A stretch of 64,000 nucleotides of DNA from Novilysobacter antarcticus (GTDB lineage Bacteria > Pseudomonadota > Gammaproteobacteria > Xanthomonadales > Xanthomonadaceae). Where the stretch lies: positions 62,001 to 126,000 of the forward strand of contig NZ_JAIEUJ010000001.1 of assembly GCF_019802285.1 (NCBI RefSeq). Reading direction: 5' to 3'. The notes beneath the pieces were generated by a model that was given only the letters and a program-made list of their open reading frames with translations, made no database searches and was not told the origin of the DNA. The translations under genes were made by a program, and so were the position numbers. The first letter of the stretch is position 1; each line of letters opens with the position of its first letter. Below, in pieces: positions 16,854 to 28,028 of this stretch.

Positions 16854-18690
16854 CCATCAGTACCGCGATCAGCGTATAGATCAGCGACAGCGGACCGCCC
16901 ACGCGCCACAGCTCCTTGTTGGTGTAGCCGGCCGGACCGGTGACCATCGAGATCACCGGGTTGGAGGCGGTCATGAAGTTGTTGGACGCCGACAGGGCGA
17001 TGATCAGGGCGAATGCGGTCGGATTGCCGCCCGCCGCCAGTGCCAGGTTGATGCCCAGCGGCACCATCACGATCGCCGCCCCGACATGGCCGATGACCAG
17101 CGAGAACGCCGTCGTCAACAGGCCGAGCAGCAATTGCAGCACCCAGGTCGGGGTGCCGTCGGGCAGTCGCTCGATGCTGTGTCCGGCCACCCAGGCCGCC
17201 GCGCCGCTGGAATCCATCGCCCAGCCCAGCGGAATCAGGCAGGCCATCAGGAACACGGTCTTCCAGCTGATCGCCGCGTAGGCCTCGTCGATGTGGATCA
17301 CGCCCGCCAGCAACATCCCGGCCACGCCGGTCATCAGCGCCACCGATACCGGCAGCCGCGATGACAGCGCCAGCAACATCGCCACGGCAAAGATTCCCAG
17401 CGCGACCTTGAGCTTGTGCGGGCGCTGCTCGCCCTTGGGGTAGTCGGTGACGACCACGATATCCTTGCCCTTGGCAGCGCTGGCCAGGTTCGTCCAGATG
17501 CTGTGCAGCACCAGCATGTCGCCGGCGCGCAGGGGCAGGTTGCGGACATCGTCGCGCAGCACCTTCTTGTCGCGGTTCACCGCCAGCAGGCTCAGGCCGA
17601 GCGACTTGCGCAGGTGCAGGTCGCGCGCGGTCTTGCCGATGAACTTCGAGGTCGGCGGGACCACCGCCTCGGAGATGCCAGCCCGGCTCGGGTTGAACAG
17701 GTCGCCAAACACGCGCAGACGCGAGCTCATCCGCAGCATCTGATTCTGCGCGAAGTCGGCGACCTGCTGCTTCGGACCCATCGCGCCCAGCACGCTGCCC
17801 ACCCAGATCCGCGCATCCGCCGACGGCGACACCCGGGCATCGTCGCGGGTCTTGATAGCCAGGATGAGGGGCGCGTCGTGCAGGCTCTCCGCTTCGCCCA
17901 GTGGCATGCCCACCAACGGGCTGTCCGCGCTCACGGTGAGCTCATAGACATCGCCCTCGATGCCGTAGGTGTTGGCGAAATAGCTCTGGGTGCGCGCCGG
18001 CGTCGCACCCTTGCCGCCGCCTTCGTGCAGGCGCTTGTTGCCGTAGAAGCGGAAGTACAACAGGCACATGGCGAGCATCGCCACGCCGATGGGGAAGGTC
18101 GCGAACATCTGCAGCGGCACGAGTGTCGCTGCGCCGGAGGGCAGGTTGCTGTTGGCGGCGAGCAGCAGGTCGTTGAGCAGGATCAGTGGCGAGGTGCCGA
18201 CCATGGTCAGCGATCCGCCCATCACGATCGCGGTGGCCAGCGGCAGCAGCAGCCGGGGAAGGGTGAGGCCGGTGCGGGAGGACAGCCGCGATGCGACCGG
18301 TAGATACAGCGCCATTACGGCAGGGTTCTGCATCACCGAGGAGTTGATGCCGGCGATGGCGCCGGTCAGCATCACCAGCCGCTCCTCCATGCCGTGTGCG
18401 CGCCGCAGCAGCCATGACGCCAGGCGGTTGAGCGCACCGGTGCGGTCCAGCCCGGCACCCAGGATCATCGTGGCGATGATGCTCATCACCGCATTGGAGG
18501 AGAAACCGTTGAAGATCTCCTCCGGCGCGACCAGACCGGACAGGCCCAACAGAACCAGCACAACGAGGGCGACCACGTCGGCGCGGATGCGCTCGAAGAC
18601 GAACATCACCATCGTGAACACCACCAGCCCGAGCACCAGCTTCATGTCGGTGGTGAGTGTCAGCGCGCTGTCGATGCCCTGGTCGAACAC
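16837..18690 (-). CDS. SLC13/DASS-type permease with two TrkA-C domains
   Basis: Inner-membrane anion carrier of 617 residues. Helices at both ends contain the CitT-like motifs GINSSVMQNPAVMALYLPVA with GGSLTMVGTSPLILLNDLLL, and near the C-terminus SASNNFMTASNPVISMVTGPA. Between them are two soluble TrkA-C modules (about residues 225-285 and 320-385), which bind nucleotides or other ligands in related proteins. This layout matches SLC13 permeases often annotated as sulfate, di/tricarboxylate or sulfur-compound transporters; the substrate is not resolvable. The start is a GTG at 18690 with only a distant AGGG. It may be cotranscribed with trmB upstream (32-base gap). Confidence 0.9.
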   Translation of the reverse strand: MFDQGIDSALTLTTDMKLVLGLVVFTMVMFVFERIRADVVALVVLVLLGLSGLVAPEEIFNGFSSNAVMSIIATMILGAGLDRTGALNRLASWLLRRAHGMEERLVMLTGAIAGINSSVMQNPAVMALYLPVASRLSSRTGLTLPRLLLPLATAIVMGGSLTMVGTSPLILLNDLLLAANSNLPSGAATLVPLQMFATFPIGVAMLAMCLLYFRFYGNKRLHEGGGKGATPARTQSYFANTYGIEGDVYELTVSADSPLVGMPLGEAESLHDAPLILAIKTRDDARVSPSADARIWVGSVLGAMGPKQQVADFAQNQMLRMSSRLRVFGDLFNPSRAGISEAVVPPTSKFIGKTARDLHLRKSLGLSLLAVNRDKKVLRDDVRNLPLRAGDMLVLHSIWTNLASAAKGKDIVVVTDYPKGEQRPHKLKVALGIFAVAMLLALSSRLPVSVALMTGVAGMLLAGVIHIDEAYAAISWKTVFLMACLIPLGWAMDSSGAAAWVAGHSIERLPDGTPTWVLQLLLGLLTTAFSLVIGHVGAAIVMVPLGINLALAAGGNPTAFALIIALSASNNFMTASNPVISMVTGPAGYTNKELWRVGGPLSLIYTLIAVLMVNLLF

Positions 18691-18722
18691 GTTGGTGGTT
18701 GCCCTGTCGGGTCAGCGATCCA

Positions 18723-19478
18723 TCAGCAGCGATCGTAAATGAGGTCCCAGACACCGTGGCCGAGTTTCTGGCCGCGGGTCTCGAAGTGCGTTTGTGGGCG
18801 CCATGGTGGCCGCTCTACCGAACCGCGCTTTCCGGCCCGGTTGACGATGCCGGCAGTGGCGTCGAGGACGTCCCACATCTGTTCGGCATAGTCGTGCCAA
18901 TCCGTGGCGAGGTGCAAGCGTCCGTCGGGCGCCAGCTTGCGCACCAGCAGGGCCGCGAAGGGTGCCTGCACCAGCCGGCGCTTGTTGTGCCGCTTCTTGT
19001 GCCACGGATCGGGGAAGTAGATGCGTACCTCGTCGAGGCTGCCGTCAGCGACCTCGTGGGTCAGCACCTCGACGGCATCGTGGTGGTAGACGCGCACGTT
19101 GGATGCATCGGCGGCGGCGAGGGCGTTCAGCAGCCGGCCCACGCCCGGCGCGTGCACCTCGATGCCGATGAGGTCGCGTCCCGGGTCGTGCTCGGCCGCG
19201 AAGCGCAGCGCCTCGCCGTTGCCGAAGCCGATTTCCAGCACGCGCGGCGCACTGCGTCCGAAGATGGCGTCGAAGTCGCGCGGCTGGCCGGTGTAGTCAA
19301 TCCCGAAACGCGACCATTGCTCATCGAACGCGCGCTGCTGGGCCGGAGTGAACCGCCCCTGGCGTAAAACGAAGCTGCGGATCTGGCGGTGCCCTTCGCT
19401 GACGGTGAAGGGCTTGGCGGTGACCGATCTGGAGCTTGGAATGTCGGCAGCGACCTGCGGCTTCTCGGGGTCCGCCAT
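18723..19478 (-). CDS. trmB: tRNA (guanine-N7-)-methyltransferase
   Basis: Makes m7G at position 46 of tRNAs using S-adenosylmethionine. The 251-residue product begins [14 protein letters not shown] and has the SAM motif [14 protein letters not shown], the acidic [13 protein letters not shown], the catalytic-site motif [20 protein letters not shown] and the C-terminal [17 protein letters not shown], all diagnostic of TrmB. The frame remains open far upstream over thiG, but the ATG at 19478 overlaps the thiG stop by one base (TGATG) and gives a normal length, so it is taken as the start. Position after thiG is a recurring order in xanthomonads. Confidence 0.96.
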   Translation of the reverse strand: MADPEKPQVAADIPSSRSVTAKPFTVSEGHRQIRSFVLRQGRFTPAQQRAFDEQWSRFGIDYTGQPRDFDAIFGRSAPRVLEIGFGNGEALRFAAEHDPGRDLIGIEVHAPGVGRLLNALAAADASNVRVYHHDAVEVLTHEVADGSLDEVRIYFPDPWHKKRHNKRRLVQAPFAALLVRKLAPDGRLHLATDWHDYAEQMWDVLDATAGIVNRAGKRGSVERPPWRPQTHFETRGQKLGHGVWDLIYDRC

Positions 19479-20287
19479 CAGTCGATGAGGCCGTCCACCG
19501 GGCTGGAGGCGCTGGCGAAGCGCTTGCGCGGAATGCGTCCGGCCTTGTATGCAGCGCGGCCGGCCTGGATCGCCAGTTTCATCGCATGCGCCATCAGCAC
19601 CGGCTCGCGGGCGCCGGCGATCGCGGTGTTCATCAACACGCCATCGCAGCCCAGCTCCATCGCGATGGCGGCATCCGAGGCCGTACCCACGCCGGCGTCG
19701 ACGATGATCGGCACCTTCGCATTCTCGATGATTTCCACCAGGTTCCACTTGTTCTGGATGCCCAGACCGGAGCCGATCGGAGCTGCCAGCGGCATCACCG
19801 CGATGCAGCCGATCTCTTCCAGGCGCTTGGCCAGAATCGGATCATCGGAGGTGTAGACCATCACGTCGAAACCTTCCTTCACCAGCGTCTCCGCCGCCGC
19901 CAGGGTGTGCACCACGTCGGGATACAGCGTGCGCTGGTCGCCCAGCACTTCCAGCTTCACCAGGTTGCGGCCGTCCAGCAGTTCGCGGGCCAGGCGCAGG
20001 GTGCGCACGGCGTCCTCGGCGTTGTAGCAGCCGGCGGTGTTGGGAAGAATGGTGAACCGGTCGGGCGAGAGCACGTCGAGCAGGTTGGGCTCGCCCGGGT
20101 TCTGGCCGATGTTGGTGCGGCGGATCGCAACGGTGACGATCTGTGAGCCGGCGGCTTCGGTGGCGCGGCGGGTCTCGTCCAGATCGACGAACTTGCCGGT
20201 ACCGGTCAGCAGGCGCGATGCATAGGAGACGCCGGCGATCACCAATGGATCGGCGGCTTGGAGGTCGGTGGCGTTGGGTGCGTTCAT
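19478..20287 (-). CDS. thiG: thiazole synthase
   Basis: Forms the thiazole phosphate moiety of thiamine from deoxyxylulose phosphate, dehydroglycine and the sulfur carried by ThiS. The 269-residue TIM-barrel protein has the Schiff-base lysine in LVKLEVLGD (K111), the phosphate-binding [20 protein letters not shown] and [11 protein letters not shown]. Early motifs [10 protein letters not shown] and TVAIRR are also in place. It lies 71 bases downstream of thiS and overlaps trmB by one base, giving a thiS-thiG-trmB operon. No thiamine-pyrophosphate riboswitch was recognised upstream of thiS. Confidence 0.97.
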   Translation of the reverse strand: MNAPNATDLQAADPLVIAGVSYASRLLTGTGKFVDLDETRRATEAAGSQIVTVAIRRTNIGQNPGEPNLLDVLSPDRFTILPNTAGCYNAEDAVRTLRLARELLDGRNLVKLEVLGDQRTLYPDVVHTLAAAETLVKEGFDVMVYTSDDPILAKRLEEIGCIAVMPLAAPIGSGLGIQNKWNLVEIIENAKVPIIVDAGVGTASDAAIAMELGCDGVLMNTAIAGAREPVLMAHAMKLAIQAGRAAYKAGRIPRKRFASASSPVDGLID

Positions 20288-20358
20288 CCGGTGATTATCG
20301 CACCGCTGGGGTGCCGTGACCGGGTAAACCGGTCAGGCGTTGTGACGCCGTTACCCAA

Positions 20359-20559
20359 TCAGCCGCCACCAAGCGCATGCACGATCTCGACCTTGTCGCC
20401 GTCCGCCAGTGCCCGCTCGAGGTGCTGGCTGCGCGGGACGATCTCGCCGTTGACCTCGACCGCAACCCGGCGCTCGGCCAGCCCTTCAGCGTGCAGCAAG
20501 TCCACGACGGTCGTGGGTGCCGCGAGTGCGCGCGGCTCGCCATTGAGGATGATGTTCAT
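20359..20559 (-). CDS. thiS: sulfur carrier protein ThiS
   Basis: A 66-residue ubiquitin-fold protein that carries sulfur as a C-terminal thiocarboxylate to thiazole synthase. It begins MNIILNGEPRALAAPTTVVD, contains the VAVEVNGEIVPRSQ segment of the family and ends HALGGG, giving the required C-terminal Gly-Gly. Size and the neighbouring thiG support the call. It heads the operon and is divergent from the esterase autotransporter gene across a 178-base gap. Confidence 0.95.
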   Translation of the reverse strand: MNIILNGEPRALAAPTTVVDLLHAEGLAERRVAVEVNGEIVPRSQHLERALADGDKVEIVHALGGG

Positions 20560-20737
20560 TCGGCCATTGTCGTGCGCGCGGGCGCGGCTGGCCAGCGGCA
20601 GGCTGAACGCTGCCTTTGGCGGATGTATCCTTGGCTGGCCCGGCGGCGTTGGCCGCTGAAACGACGCCAGACCCGGGTCGCCGGCAGGATGCCGTTACAC
20701 CCGGATTTTTCCGATCATCAGTTGCAGGAGCTTGCCG

Positions 20738-22585
20738 ATGAAACCCCTTCGTTCTGTTCTCGCTGTGGCGCTCGCACTGGCCGCGGCGCCCGTGCTCGCC
20801 CAGTCAGCGGCGCCCAGCAACTACACCCAGCCGTACTCGCAGACGATCTTCTTCGGTGACAGCCTGACCGACTCCGGGCATTTCCGGCCGGTCCTGGTGG
20901 GCGCGGTCGGGCCGCAAGCGGGGATCCTGGGCAAGTTCACGACCAACCCGTGGCTGGTTTGGTCCGAGTACCTGGCCGACTACTACGGCACCGACGCGAA
21001 CGCCGCCAACCAGGGCGGCAGCAACTACGCCGTCGGCGGCGCCCGCGCCGGGGAGGATGAGGTCGGCGCACTCGGATTCACCCCCTCCATGACCACCCAG
21101 GTGGCCAGCTATCTGGCCGCCACCGGCGGCGTGGCCGACTCCAATGCGCTGTATACCGTGTGGGGCGGCAACAATGACCTGTTTGCCGTCGCCCAGGGCG
21201 CTCCGGTGCAGGCGACGATCGGTTCCTCGGTCGCCGCGCAGATCGGCGCGATCGGCGCGTTGCAGTCCGCCGGTGCCCGCTACGTGCTGGTGCCGAGCAT
21301 TCCGGACCTGGGCCTGACGCCGTCGGCGCGCGCTCAGGGCGCGGTGGCGCAGGGCCAGTTGACGCAGTTGGCCAGCATCTATAACGACGCGCTTTATGGC
21401 GGCCTGGTCGCCAGCGGCCTGCGGGTGATTCCACTGGACATGTTCCACCTGTTCCAGGAGGTGTCGGCCAACCCGGCTGACTTCGGCTTCTCCAACATCA
21501 CCGGTACCGCCTGCCAGCCGCAGATCACCGCGCAGTCGGTGACCTGCCAGCCGGGCACCTACGTCACGCCGGATGCGGCGACGAGCCATGCATTCGCCGA
21601 CGGGGTCCATCCCTCCGGCGCGGCCCATGAGGTGATCGCCGATTACGCGACATCCATCCTGGACGCGCCGCGGCAGATGGCGGTGTTGACCCATTCGGCA
21701 GCGGTCACCGGTCGCGCGCGCGCAGACCGGGTCGCGGCGCAGGCCACCGGCACCACGACGACCGACGGCAAGCGATGGTGGGCGGACGTGCGTGGCGACT
21801 TCCAGCGCTACGACCACGGCGACATGTACGACGGTGCCGTTCCCGCGCTGACGGTCGGTATCGACTGGCACAGCAACGGCATGACCCTGGGTGCCTTCGG
21901 CGGCTACGGCAAGGCCAGCCAGGACTGGGGCCGCAGCGGTGGCAGCTTCAATCAGAGCGAAGCCACCCTGGGCGGCTACATCGGCTGGGCATCCCCGACC
22001 GGTGCCTGGGTCAACGGCCAGCTGAGCTACAGCCAGCTGGGGATGGACATCAAGCGCCAGGTCAACCTGGGCCGGGCGACCCGGATCCATCGCGCGGACG
22101 TGGACGGCAGCAACGTCACGGCCGGAGTCAACGCCGGTTACGAGTTCGGCGACGGCGCCCTGCGCCACGGCCCCGTGGTGGGTCTGCTGGCACAGAAGAT
22201 CCAGATCGACGGGTTTGCGGAAAGCGACTCGCAGCTCTCGACTTCGCTGGCGTATCCGGAGCACAAATTCGACTCGCTGATCGGCACCGCCGGGTGGCAG
22301 TTGCGCTATGCCATCAGCGAGCAGCTGCAGCCATATGCGCGGCTGACGGTGGACCGTGAGTTCGAGGACGTGCCGCGTGAAGCCTTTGCGCATCTTCAGT
22401 CGATGCCGGGCACGGCGCCGTTCGCGGTACCCGGCGTGGCCTTCGACGACACCTACGGCACCCTCACCTTGGGTGCGCGCACGCGAGTGATGGGTCTGGA
22501 GACGAACCTGGGCACCAGCCTGACCGCTGGGCAGAGCGGTGGTAGCAACACGACCGTGTTCGCGACCGTCGGCGGAAACTTCTGA
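20738..22585 (+). CDS. GDSL-type esterase autotransporter (EstA-like)
   Basis: A 615-residue outer-membrane autotransporter. A signal peptide (MKPLRSVLAVALALAAAPVLAQ) is followed by an SGNH/GDSL esterase passenger of about 300 residues. It has the nucleophile in FFGDSLTDSG (S42), GGSNYAVGGA, the WGGNND block, and the D-x-x-H pair in DGVHPSGAAHE (D288, H291). A linker helix leads to a C-terminal beta-barrel of about 270 residues that ends in the terminal Phe typical of outer-membrane proteins. In Pseudomonas EstA the passenger stays attached at the surface and affects rhamnolipids and motility. AGGAG lies 7 bases before the ATG at 20738; a TTG two codons earlier is less likely. Confidence 0.95.
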   Translation: MKPLRSVLAVALALAAAPVLAQSAAPSNYTQPYSQTIFFGDSLTDSGHFRPVLVGAVGPQAGILGKFTTNPWLVWSEYLADYYGTDANAANQGGSNYAVGGARAGEDEVGALGFTPSMTTQVASYLAATGGVADSNALYTVWGGNNDLFAVAQGAPVQATIGSSVAAQIGAIGALQSAGARYVLVPSIPDLGLTPSARAQGAVAQGQLTQLASIYNDALYGGLVASGLRVIPLDMFHLFQEVSANPADFGFSNITGTACQPQITAQSVTCQPGTYVTPDAATSHAFADGVHPSGAAHEVIADYATSILDAPRQMAVLTHSAAVTGRARADRVAAQATGTTTTDGKRWWADVRGDFQRYDHGDMYDGAVPALTVGIDWHSNGMTLGAFGGYGKASQDWGRSGGSFNQSEATLGGYIGWASPTGAWVNGQLSYSQLGMDIKRQVNLGRATRIHRADVDGSNVTAGVNAGYEFGDGALRHGPVVGLLAQKIQIDGFAESDSQLSTSLAYPEHKFDSLIGTAGWQLRYAISEQLQPYARLTVDREFEDVPREAFAHLQSMPGTAPFAVPGVAFDDTYGTLTLGARTRVMGLETNLGTSLTAGQSGGSNTTVFATVGGNF

Positions 22586-22631
22586 TCGCGGATTCCCCGC
22601 GCGGCGGCAAACGCATTAAACTTTGCAGCAC

Positions 22632-22705
22632 GCGGGTGTAGCTCAATGGTAGAGCTGTTGCTTCCCAAGCAACTGACGAGGGTTCGATTCCCTTCACCCG
22701 CTCCA
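22632..22705 (+). tRNA. tRNA-Gly (anticodon CCC)
   Basis: A 74-base cloverleaf. The acceptor stem GCGGGTG pairs with CACCCGC, the D arm is GCTC/GAGC, and the anticodon stem GTTGC/GCAAC holds the loop TTCCCAA (anticodon CCC). The T arm is GAGGG-TTCGATT-CCCTT, the discriminator is T and CCA is encoded. It reads GGG glycine codons. It is a single gene with its own downstream terminator. Confidence 0.97.
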
Positions 22706-22710
22706 CATAC

Positions 22711-22748
22711 GCGGCGGCCCCGGTCCACATGGACGGGCCGCCGTTTTT
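22711..22748 (+). terminator. intrinsic terminator after tRNA-Gly
   Basis: GCGGCGGCCC-CGGTCC pairs with GGAC-GGGCCGCCG around an ACAT loop, with one bulge, and is followed by TTTTTAT. It begins 5 bases after the tRNA CCA end. Confidence 0.88.
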
Positions 22749-22815
22749 ATTGGCTCAGCAATCGGTCAGCCTGATTGGATGACCTCATTGGATAGGCGCG
22801 GAGCGGAGAACGGGC

Positions 22816-23295
22816 ATGACACTGCCGGTGGTGCTTGGTTGGCGCGAATGGGTGGATCTGCCGGGCCTGGGCCTGGACGGGATCCGGGCGAAGGTGGACA
22901 GCGGTGCGCGCACATCGGCATTGCACGTCGATGCACAGTGGCGTTTTTTCGAGGGCGGGCAACCCTGGGTCGGCTTCCGGGTGACCCCGGGCGCCAACGG
23001 TACGGGCGCGGTGGAAGGGGCTGCGGTGCTGGCAGACGAGCGTGAGGTTACCGACTCGGGCGGGCACCGCACGCGTCGTGCGTTCATCCGCACCTCGCTG
23101 CGCTTGGGCGGCATCGAGCGCGAAATCGACATCAACCTGACCGATCGCCGGCGCATGCTGTTCCCGATGCTGCTGGGACGGACCGCGATGGCGCGCGCCT
23201 TCACGGTCGATCCGGCACGGTCGTTCCTTCACGGGCGCCGGGTTCTCGTTGCATCCGACGCTTCCAGCACTTCACTACCGGCGCGCCACCCATGA
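22816..23295 (+). CDS. RimK-associated retropepsin-like (ATP-dependent zinc protease family) protein
   Basis: A 159-residue protein of the family usually labelled ATP-dependent zinc protease or RimB. The aspartic-protease-like motif is [11 protein letters not shown] (D28). The C-terminal part carries [21 protein letters not shown], the second conserved block of the family. In organisms with RimK, this protein is thought to trim the glutamate tail added to ribosomal protein S6. Its stop overlaps the rimK start by 4 bases (ATGA), which strongly links the two. The start at 22816 has a modest GGAG upstream. Catalytic activity has been shown for relatives; here it is inferred from family and context. 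Confidence 0.88.
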   Translation: MTLPVVLGWREWVDLPGLGLDGIRAKVDSGARTSALHVDAQWRFFEGGQPWVGFRVTPGANGTGAVEGAAVLADEREVTDSGGHRTRRAFIRTSLRLGGIEREIDINLTDRRRMLFPMLLGRTAMARAFTVDPARSFLHGRRVLVASDASSTSLPARHP

Positions 23296-24212
23296 AATTT
23301 GCCATCCTCACGCGCAATTCCAAGCTGTATTCCACCCGGCGACTGGTGGAGGCGGCGCGCGCCCAAGGGCACACCGCACGCACCCTGGATCCACTGCGCT
23401 GCTACATGCATATCTCCAGCAACGGCTTTGCCATGCGCTACAAGAGCCGGCCGATTTCCGGGTACCAGGTGGTGATTCCGCGTATCGGCACGTCCGTCAC
23501 CCGCTACGGGACGGCGGTACTGCGCCAATTCGAGTTGATGGGCACTCTCAGCATCAATTCCTCCGATGCGATCCTGCGCGCCCGCGACAAATTGCGCAGC
23601 CACCAGATGCTGGCCGCGCAAGGCATTGGCATGCCGGTGACGGTGTTTGGCGACAATCCGGACGACACCGTTGATCTGCTGGAGATGCTGGGGCCACCGC
23701 CGCACGTCATCAAACTCAACGAAGGCACCCAGGGTGCCGGGGTCATGCTGACCGAGAAGCTGTCCGCGTCGCGCGGGGTGATCGAGGCCCTGCGGGGGCT
23801 GTATGCACAGTTCCTGGTGCAGGAGTTCATCCCGGAAGCCGATGGCGCCGACCTGCGCTGTTTCGTGGTGGGCAACAAGGTGGTCGCCGCGATGAAGCGG
23901 CAGGCGCCTATTGGGGACTTCCGCTCCAACCTGCACCGCGGTGGCAGCGCGGAGGCCGCCAAGGCCACCCGCGCCGAGCAGGACGCGGCGATCCGTGCGG
24001 CACGCGTGCTGGGACTCGGCGTCGCCGGGGTTGACCTGATCCGTTCCCGTCGCGGGCCACTGGTGTTGGAAGTGAATGCCTCACCGGGTCTGGAGGGCAT
24101 CGAGAGCGTAAGCGGAGTGGACGTGGCGTCCGAGATCATCCAGTACGCAACGCTTCGTTACAAAGCGCAGAAGTCCAAAGTCGGCGCGGCGAAGAGCTTG
24201 ACCGCCAAGTGA
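23292..24212 (+). CDS. rimK: ribosomal protein S6--L-glutamate ligase (ATP-grasp)
   Basis: Adds glutamate residues to the C-terminus of ribosomal protein S6 and can make poly-glutamate. The 306-residue product begins [20 protein letters not shown]. It has the RimK N-terminal domain, then an ATP-grasp domain with [53 protein letters not shown] and the metal-binding [14 protein letters not shown]. Length matches E. coli RimK (about 300). It is coupled to the upstream protease-like gene, so modification and trimming may be balanced from one transcript. No promoter of its own is visible. Confidence 0.96.
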   Translation: MKFAILTRNSKLYSTRRLVEAARAQGHTARTLDPLRCYMHISSNGFAMRYKSRPISGYQVVIPRIGTSVTRYGTAVLRQFELMGTLSINSSDAILRARDKLRSHQMLAAQGIGMPVTVFGDNPDDTVDLLEMLGPPPHVIKLNEGTQGAGVMLTEKLSASRGVIEALRGLYAQFLVQEFIPEADGADLRCFVVGNKVVAAMKRQAPIGDFRSNLHRGGSAEAAKATRAEQDAAIRAARVLGLGVAGVDLIRSRRGPLVLEVNASPGLEGIESVSGVDVASEIIQYATLRYKAQKSKVGAAKSLTAK

Positions 24213-24317
24213 CTCTGGAGACATCCATAACCGCATCGCCGAGTTGCTGGTGGACGAAAACGGGGCCTGAGGTAGCGATTTATTAACGCGTTTCTTAACA
24301 GTGACTTACGTTATCGC

Positions 24318-24413
24318 ACTGTAGCTTTGAATCACCGCAACAAGGCTTCAGGCGGTATCGGGGCAACATCCCTATTTGACCCAGGTTCGGTGGCCCCGCA
24401 CCTGGGTTTTTTT
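24318..24413 (+). ncRNA. candidate small RNA between rimK and ogt
   Basis: The 199-base gap after rimK has a locally AT-rich block (about 24275-24330, with TTATTAAC, TTTCTTAACA, TTACGTTATC). It then has a stretch without a sensible reading frame, closed by a very good rightward terminator that runs up to the ogt stop. The terminator is too far from rimK (about 170 bases) to be its obvious end. The pattern fits a trans-acting small RNA of roughly 90-100 bases. The 5' end is a guess, since no promoter matches consensus well (best TTAACA-N18-CTGTAG or TTAACG-N17-TTACGT). A long 3' untranslated region of rimK is the alternative. Confidence 0.35.
24379..24413 (+). terminator. intrinsic terminator between rimK and ogt
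   Basis: ACCCAGGT (24379-24386) pairs with ACCTGGGT (24400-24407) around a 13-base loop and is followed by a run of seven T residues (24407-24413). On the opposite strand there is no T-run after the stem, so it acts rightward. Its last bases overlap the ogt stop region. Confidence 0.9.
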
Positions 24414-24894
24414 ATGCTGGCAAAGCGCCCTCCAGCCCCAGAAGCTGGCGCTTGATCGGGAGGCCACCGGAGAAGCCGGTCATGCTGCCGTCGGCGCCCA
24501 ATACGCGGTGGCACGGCACCACGATCGGGAGTGGGTTTCGACCCACGGCAGCACCGGCCGCGCGGACGGCTCCTGCGTGTCCGGCGCGGCTCGCCAGCTC
24601 GCCATAGCTGACAGTCTCGCCATACCGAATTTCCGCCAATGCGCTCCAGATATCCCGCTGGAAGGGCGTTCCCTGCGTGGAAAGCGGCAGGTCGAAGCAG
24701 GTGCGGTGGCCGGCAAAGTACTCCTCCAGCTGCGTTCTGGCCGCGTCCAGAACCGGATCCGCGCCTTCGCGCCACTCGGCGCTGCGTTGGACCGGATGGC
24801 GGGGCTGGCTGAACTCGATCAGGCGTAGTCCTTCACTGTCCGCTGCGAGCAGGAGTGGCCCGACGGGGCTGTCGATGGTGGTGAATACGATCAT
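24412..24894 (-). CDS. ogt: methylated-DNA--[protein]-cysteine S-methyltransferase
   Basis: Repairs O6-alkylguanine by irreversible transfer of the alkyl group to its own cysteine. The 160-residue product has the active-site PCHRV (C128) preceded by the DNA-binding helix region [18 protein letters not shown], and the upstream [15 protein letters not shown] with [11 protein letters not shown]. Length fits the single-domain Ogt/AGT type and there is no Ada regulatory domain. It starts 12 bases after the stop of the phosphodiesterase gene upstream, so they may share a transcript. Its 3' end abuts the rightward terminator of the rimK side. Confidence 0.95.
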   Translation of the reverse strand: MIVFTTIDSPVGPLLLAADSEGLRLIEFSQPRHPVQRSAEWREGADPVLDAARTQLEEYFAGHRTCFDLPLSTQGTPFQRDIWSALAEIRYGETVSYGELASRAGHAGAVRAAGAAVGRNPLPIVVPCHRVLGADGSMTGFSGGLPIKRQLLGLEGALPA

Positions 24895-24906
24895 CTGAGG
24901 ACCTCA

Positions 24907-26205
<1,299 letters not shown>

Positions 26206-26330
26206 GCACTCATCCTAGCGGCTGGATGTTGCAGCCGTGCGTGCCGAAAGTCCGACTGTCCTGCCGCGGGAAACCGCAGCCGGGGCCGATGCGATAATCC
26301 CCGTCCTATCGATTACCGACAGGGTTTGTC

Positions 26331-28010
26331 ATGTCCAGTCCCGTGACCCACACGCGCACCGATCCCGCCCGCGTGATTCGCTCCCCGCGCGGCAGCGAGC
26401 TGACCTGCAAGTCGTGGCTGACCGAGGCGCCGTTCCGGATGCTGCAGAACAACCTGGATGCGGAGGTGGCCGAGGATCCGACCAGTCTGGTGGTCTATGG
26501 CGGTATCGGCCGGGCCGCGCGCGACTGGGAAAGCTATGACGCGATCATCGAGTCGCTGAAATCGCTGGAGGATGACCAGACCCTGCTGGTGCAGTCCGGC
26601 AAGCCGGTCGGCATTTTCCGGACCCACACCGACGCCCCGCGCGTGCTGATCGCCAACTCCAACCTGGTCCCGCACTGGGCGACCTGGGAGCACTTCAACG
26701 AGCTCGATCGCAAGGGCCTGATGATGTACGGCCAGATGACCGCGGGCAGCTGGATCTACATCGGCAGCCAGGGAATCGTGCAGGGCACCTACGAGACCTT
26801 CGTGGAGATGGGCCGTCAGCACTACGGCGGCAGCCTCAAGGGGCGTTGGATCCTGACCGCCGGGCTGGGCGGCATGGGCGGCGCGCAACCGCTGGCAGCC
26901 AGCCTGGCCGGTGCGTGCAGCCTGAATATCGAGTGTCAGCAGAGCCGCATCGACATGCGCCTGCGTACCCGTTACGTCGACGAGCAGGCCACGGATCTGG
27001 ACGACGCACTGGCACGGATCGAGAAATACACCGCCGCCGGTGAGGCCAAGTCGATCGCGCTGCTGGGCAATGCCGCGGTGATCCTGCCCGAGCTGGTCCG
27101 TCGCGGCGTGCGCCCGGATGCGGTCACCGACCAGACCAGCGCCCACGACCCGGTGCACGGTTACCTGCCGATCGGACTGACGGTGGCCGAGTGGCAGGAA
27201 GGCCAGCGCGACGCACCCGCGAGGATCCGCGACGCGGCGATGCATTCCATGCGCAAGCACGTCGAGGCCATGCTGGCCTTCCACGCGCAGGGCATTCCGA
27301 CCTTTGACTACGGCAACAACATCCGCCAGATGGCGTTCGACGACGGCTGCAAGAATGCTTTCGACTTCCCCGGCTTTGTTCCTGCCTACGTGCGGCCGCT
27401 GTTCTGCAGGGGCATCGGCCCGTTCCGCTGGGTGGCGCTGAGCGGCGACCCCGAGGACATCTACAAGACCGACGCCAAGGTCAAGGAACTCATTCCCGAC
27501 GACGCCCACCTGCACAACTGGCTGGACATGGCGCGCGATCGCATCGAGTTCCAGGGCCTTCCCGCGCGCATCTGCTGGGTGGGTCTGGGCCTGCGCGACA
27601 AGCTGGGCCTGGCGTTCAACGAGATGGTGCGCAACGGCGAGCTCAAGGCACCGGTGGTGATCGGCCGTGACCATCTGGACAGCGGCAGCGTGGCCTCACC
27701 CAACCGCGAGACCGAGTCAATGCGCGACGGCAGCGACGCGGTCTCCGACTGGCCGCTGCTCAACGCGATGCTCAACGTGGCCGGCGGCGCGACATGGGTG
27801 TCGCTGCATCACGGCGGCGGGGTCGGGATGGGCTACTCGCAGCATTCCGGCGTCGTGATTGTCTGCGATGGCAGCGAGGCTGCCGACCGGCGCATCGCGC
27901 GGGTGCTGTGGAACGACCCGGCGACCGGCGTGATGCGCCACGCCGATGCCGGCTACGAGATCGCCAAGCAGTGTGCGCGCGAGAACGGGCTGAACCTGCC
28001 GATGCTGTAG
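26331..28010 (+). CDS. hutU: urocanate hydratase
   Basis: Second enzyme of histidine breakdown, converting urocanate to imidazolone propionate with tightly bound NAD. The 559-residue product has the family motifs [20 protein letters not shown], the NAD-binding [27 protein letters not shown], the [13 protein letters not shown] segment and [15 protein letters not shown] near the C-terminus. Length is normal. The other histidine-utilisation genes (hutH, hutI, hutG, hutC) are not in this window. A HAD gene follows after 18 bases. AGGG lies upstream of the ATG. Confidence 0.97.
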   Translation: MSSPVTHTRTDPARVIRSPRGSELTCKSWLTEAPFRMLQNNLDAEVAEDPTSLVVYGGIGRAARDWESYDAIIESLKSLEDDQTLLVQSGKPVGIFRTHTDAPRVLIANSNLVPHWATWEHFNELDRKGLMMYGQMTAGSWIYIGSQGIVQGTYETFVEMGRQHYGGSLKGRWILTAGLGGMGGAQPLAASLAGACSLNIECQQSRIDMRLRTRYVDEQATDLDDALARIEKYTAAGEAKSIALLGNAAVILPELVRRGVRPDAVTDQTSAHDPVHGYLPIGLTVAEWQEGQRDAPARIRDAAMHSMRKHVEAMLAFHAQGIPTFDYGNNIRQMAFDDGCKNAFDFPGFVPAYVRPLFCRGIGPFRWVALSGDPEDIYKTDAKVKELIPDDAHLHNWLDMARDRIEFQGLPARICWVGLGLRDKLGLAFNEMVRNGELKAPVVIGRDHLDSGSVASPNRETESMRDGSDAVSDWPLLNAMLNVAGGATWVSLHHGGGVGMGYSQHSGVVIVCDGSEAADRRIARVLWNDPATGVMRHADAGYEIAKQCARENGLNLPML

Positions 28011-28028
28011 TCCTATGAGGGTCCGGAA

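Noticed and set aside
20804-22393. 529-codon frame antisense to the esterase autotransporter
   Set aside because: The sense strand has GDSL motifs, signal peptide and barrel; the antisense product has no recognisable feature.
24220-24270. Short frame after rimK reading DIHNRIAELLVDENGA before a stop
   Set aside because: It looks protein-like but is preceded closely by an in-frame stop and has no start codon; too short to support as a gene or a frameshifted rimK end.
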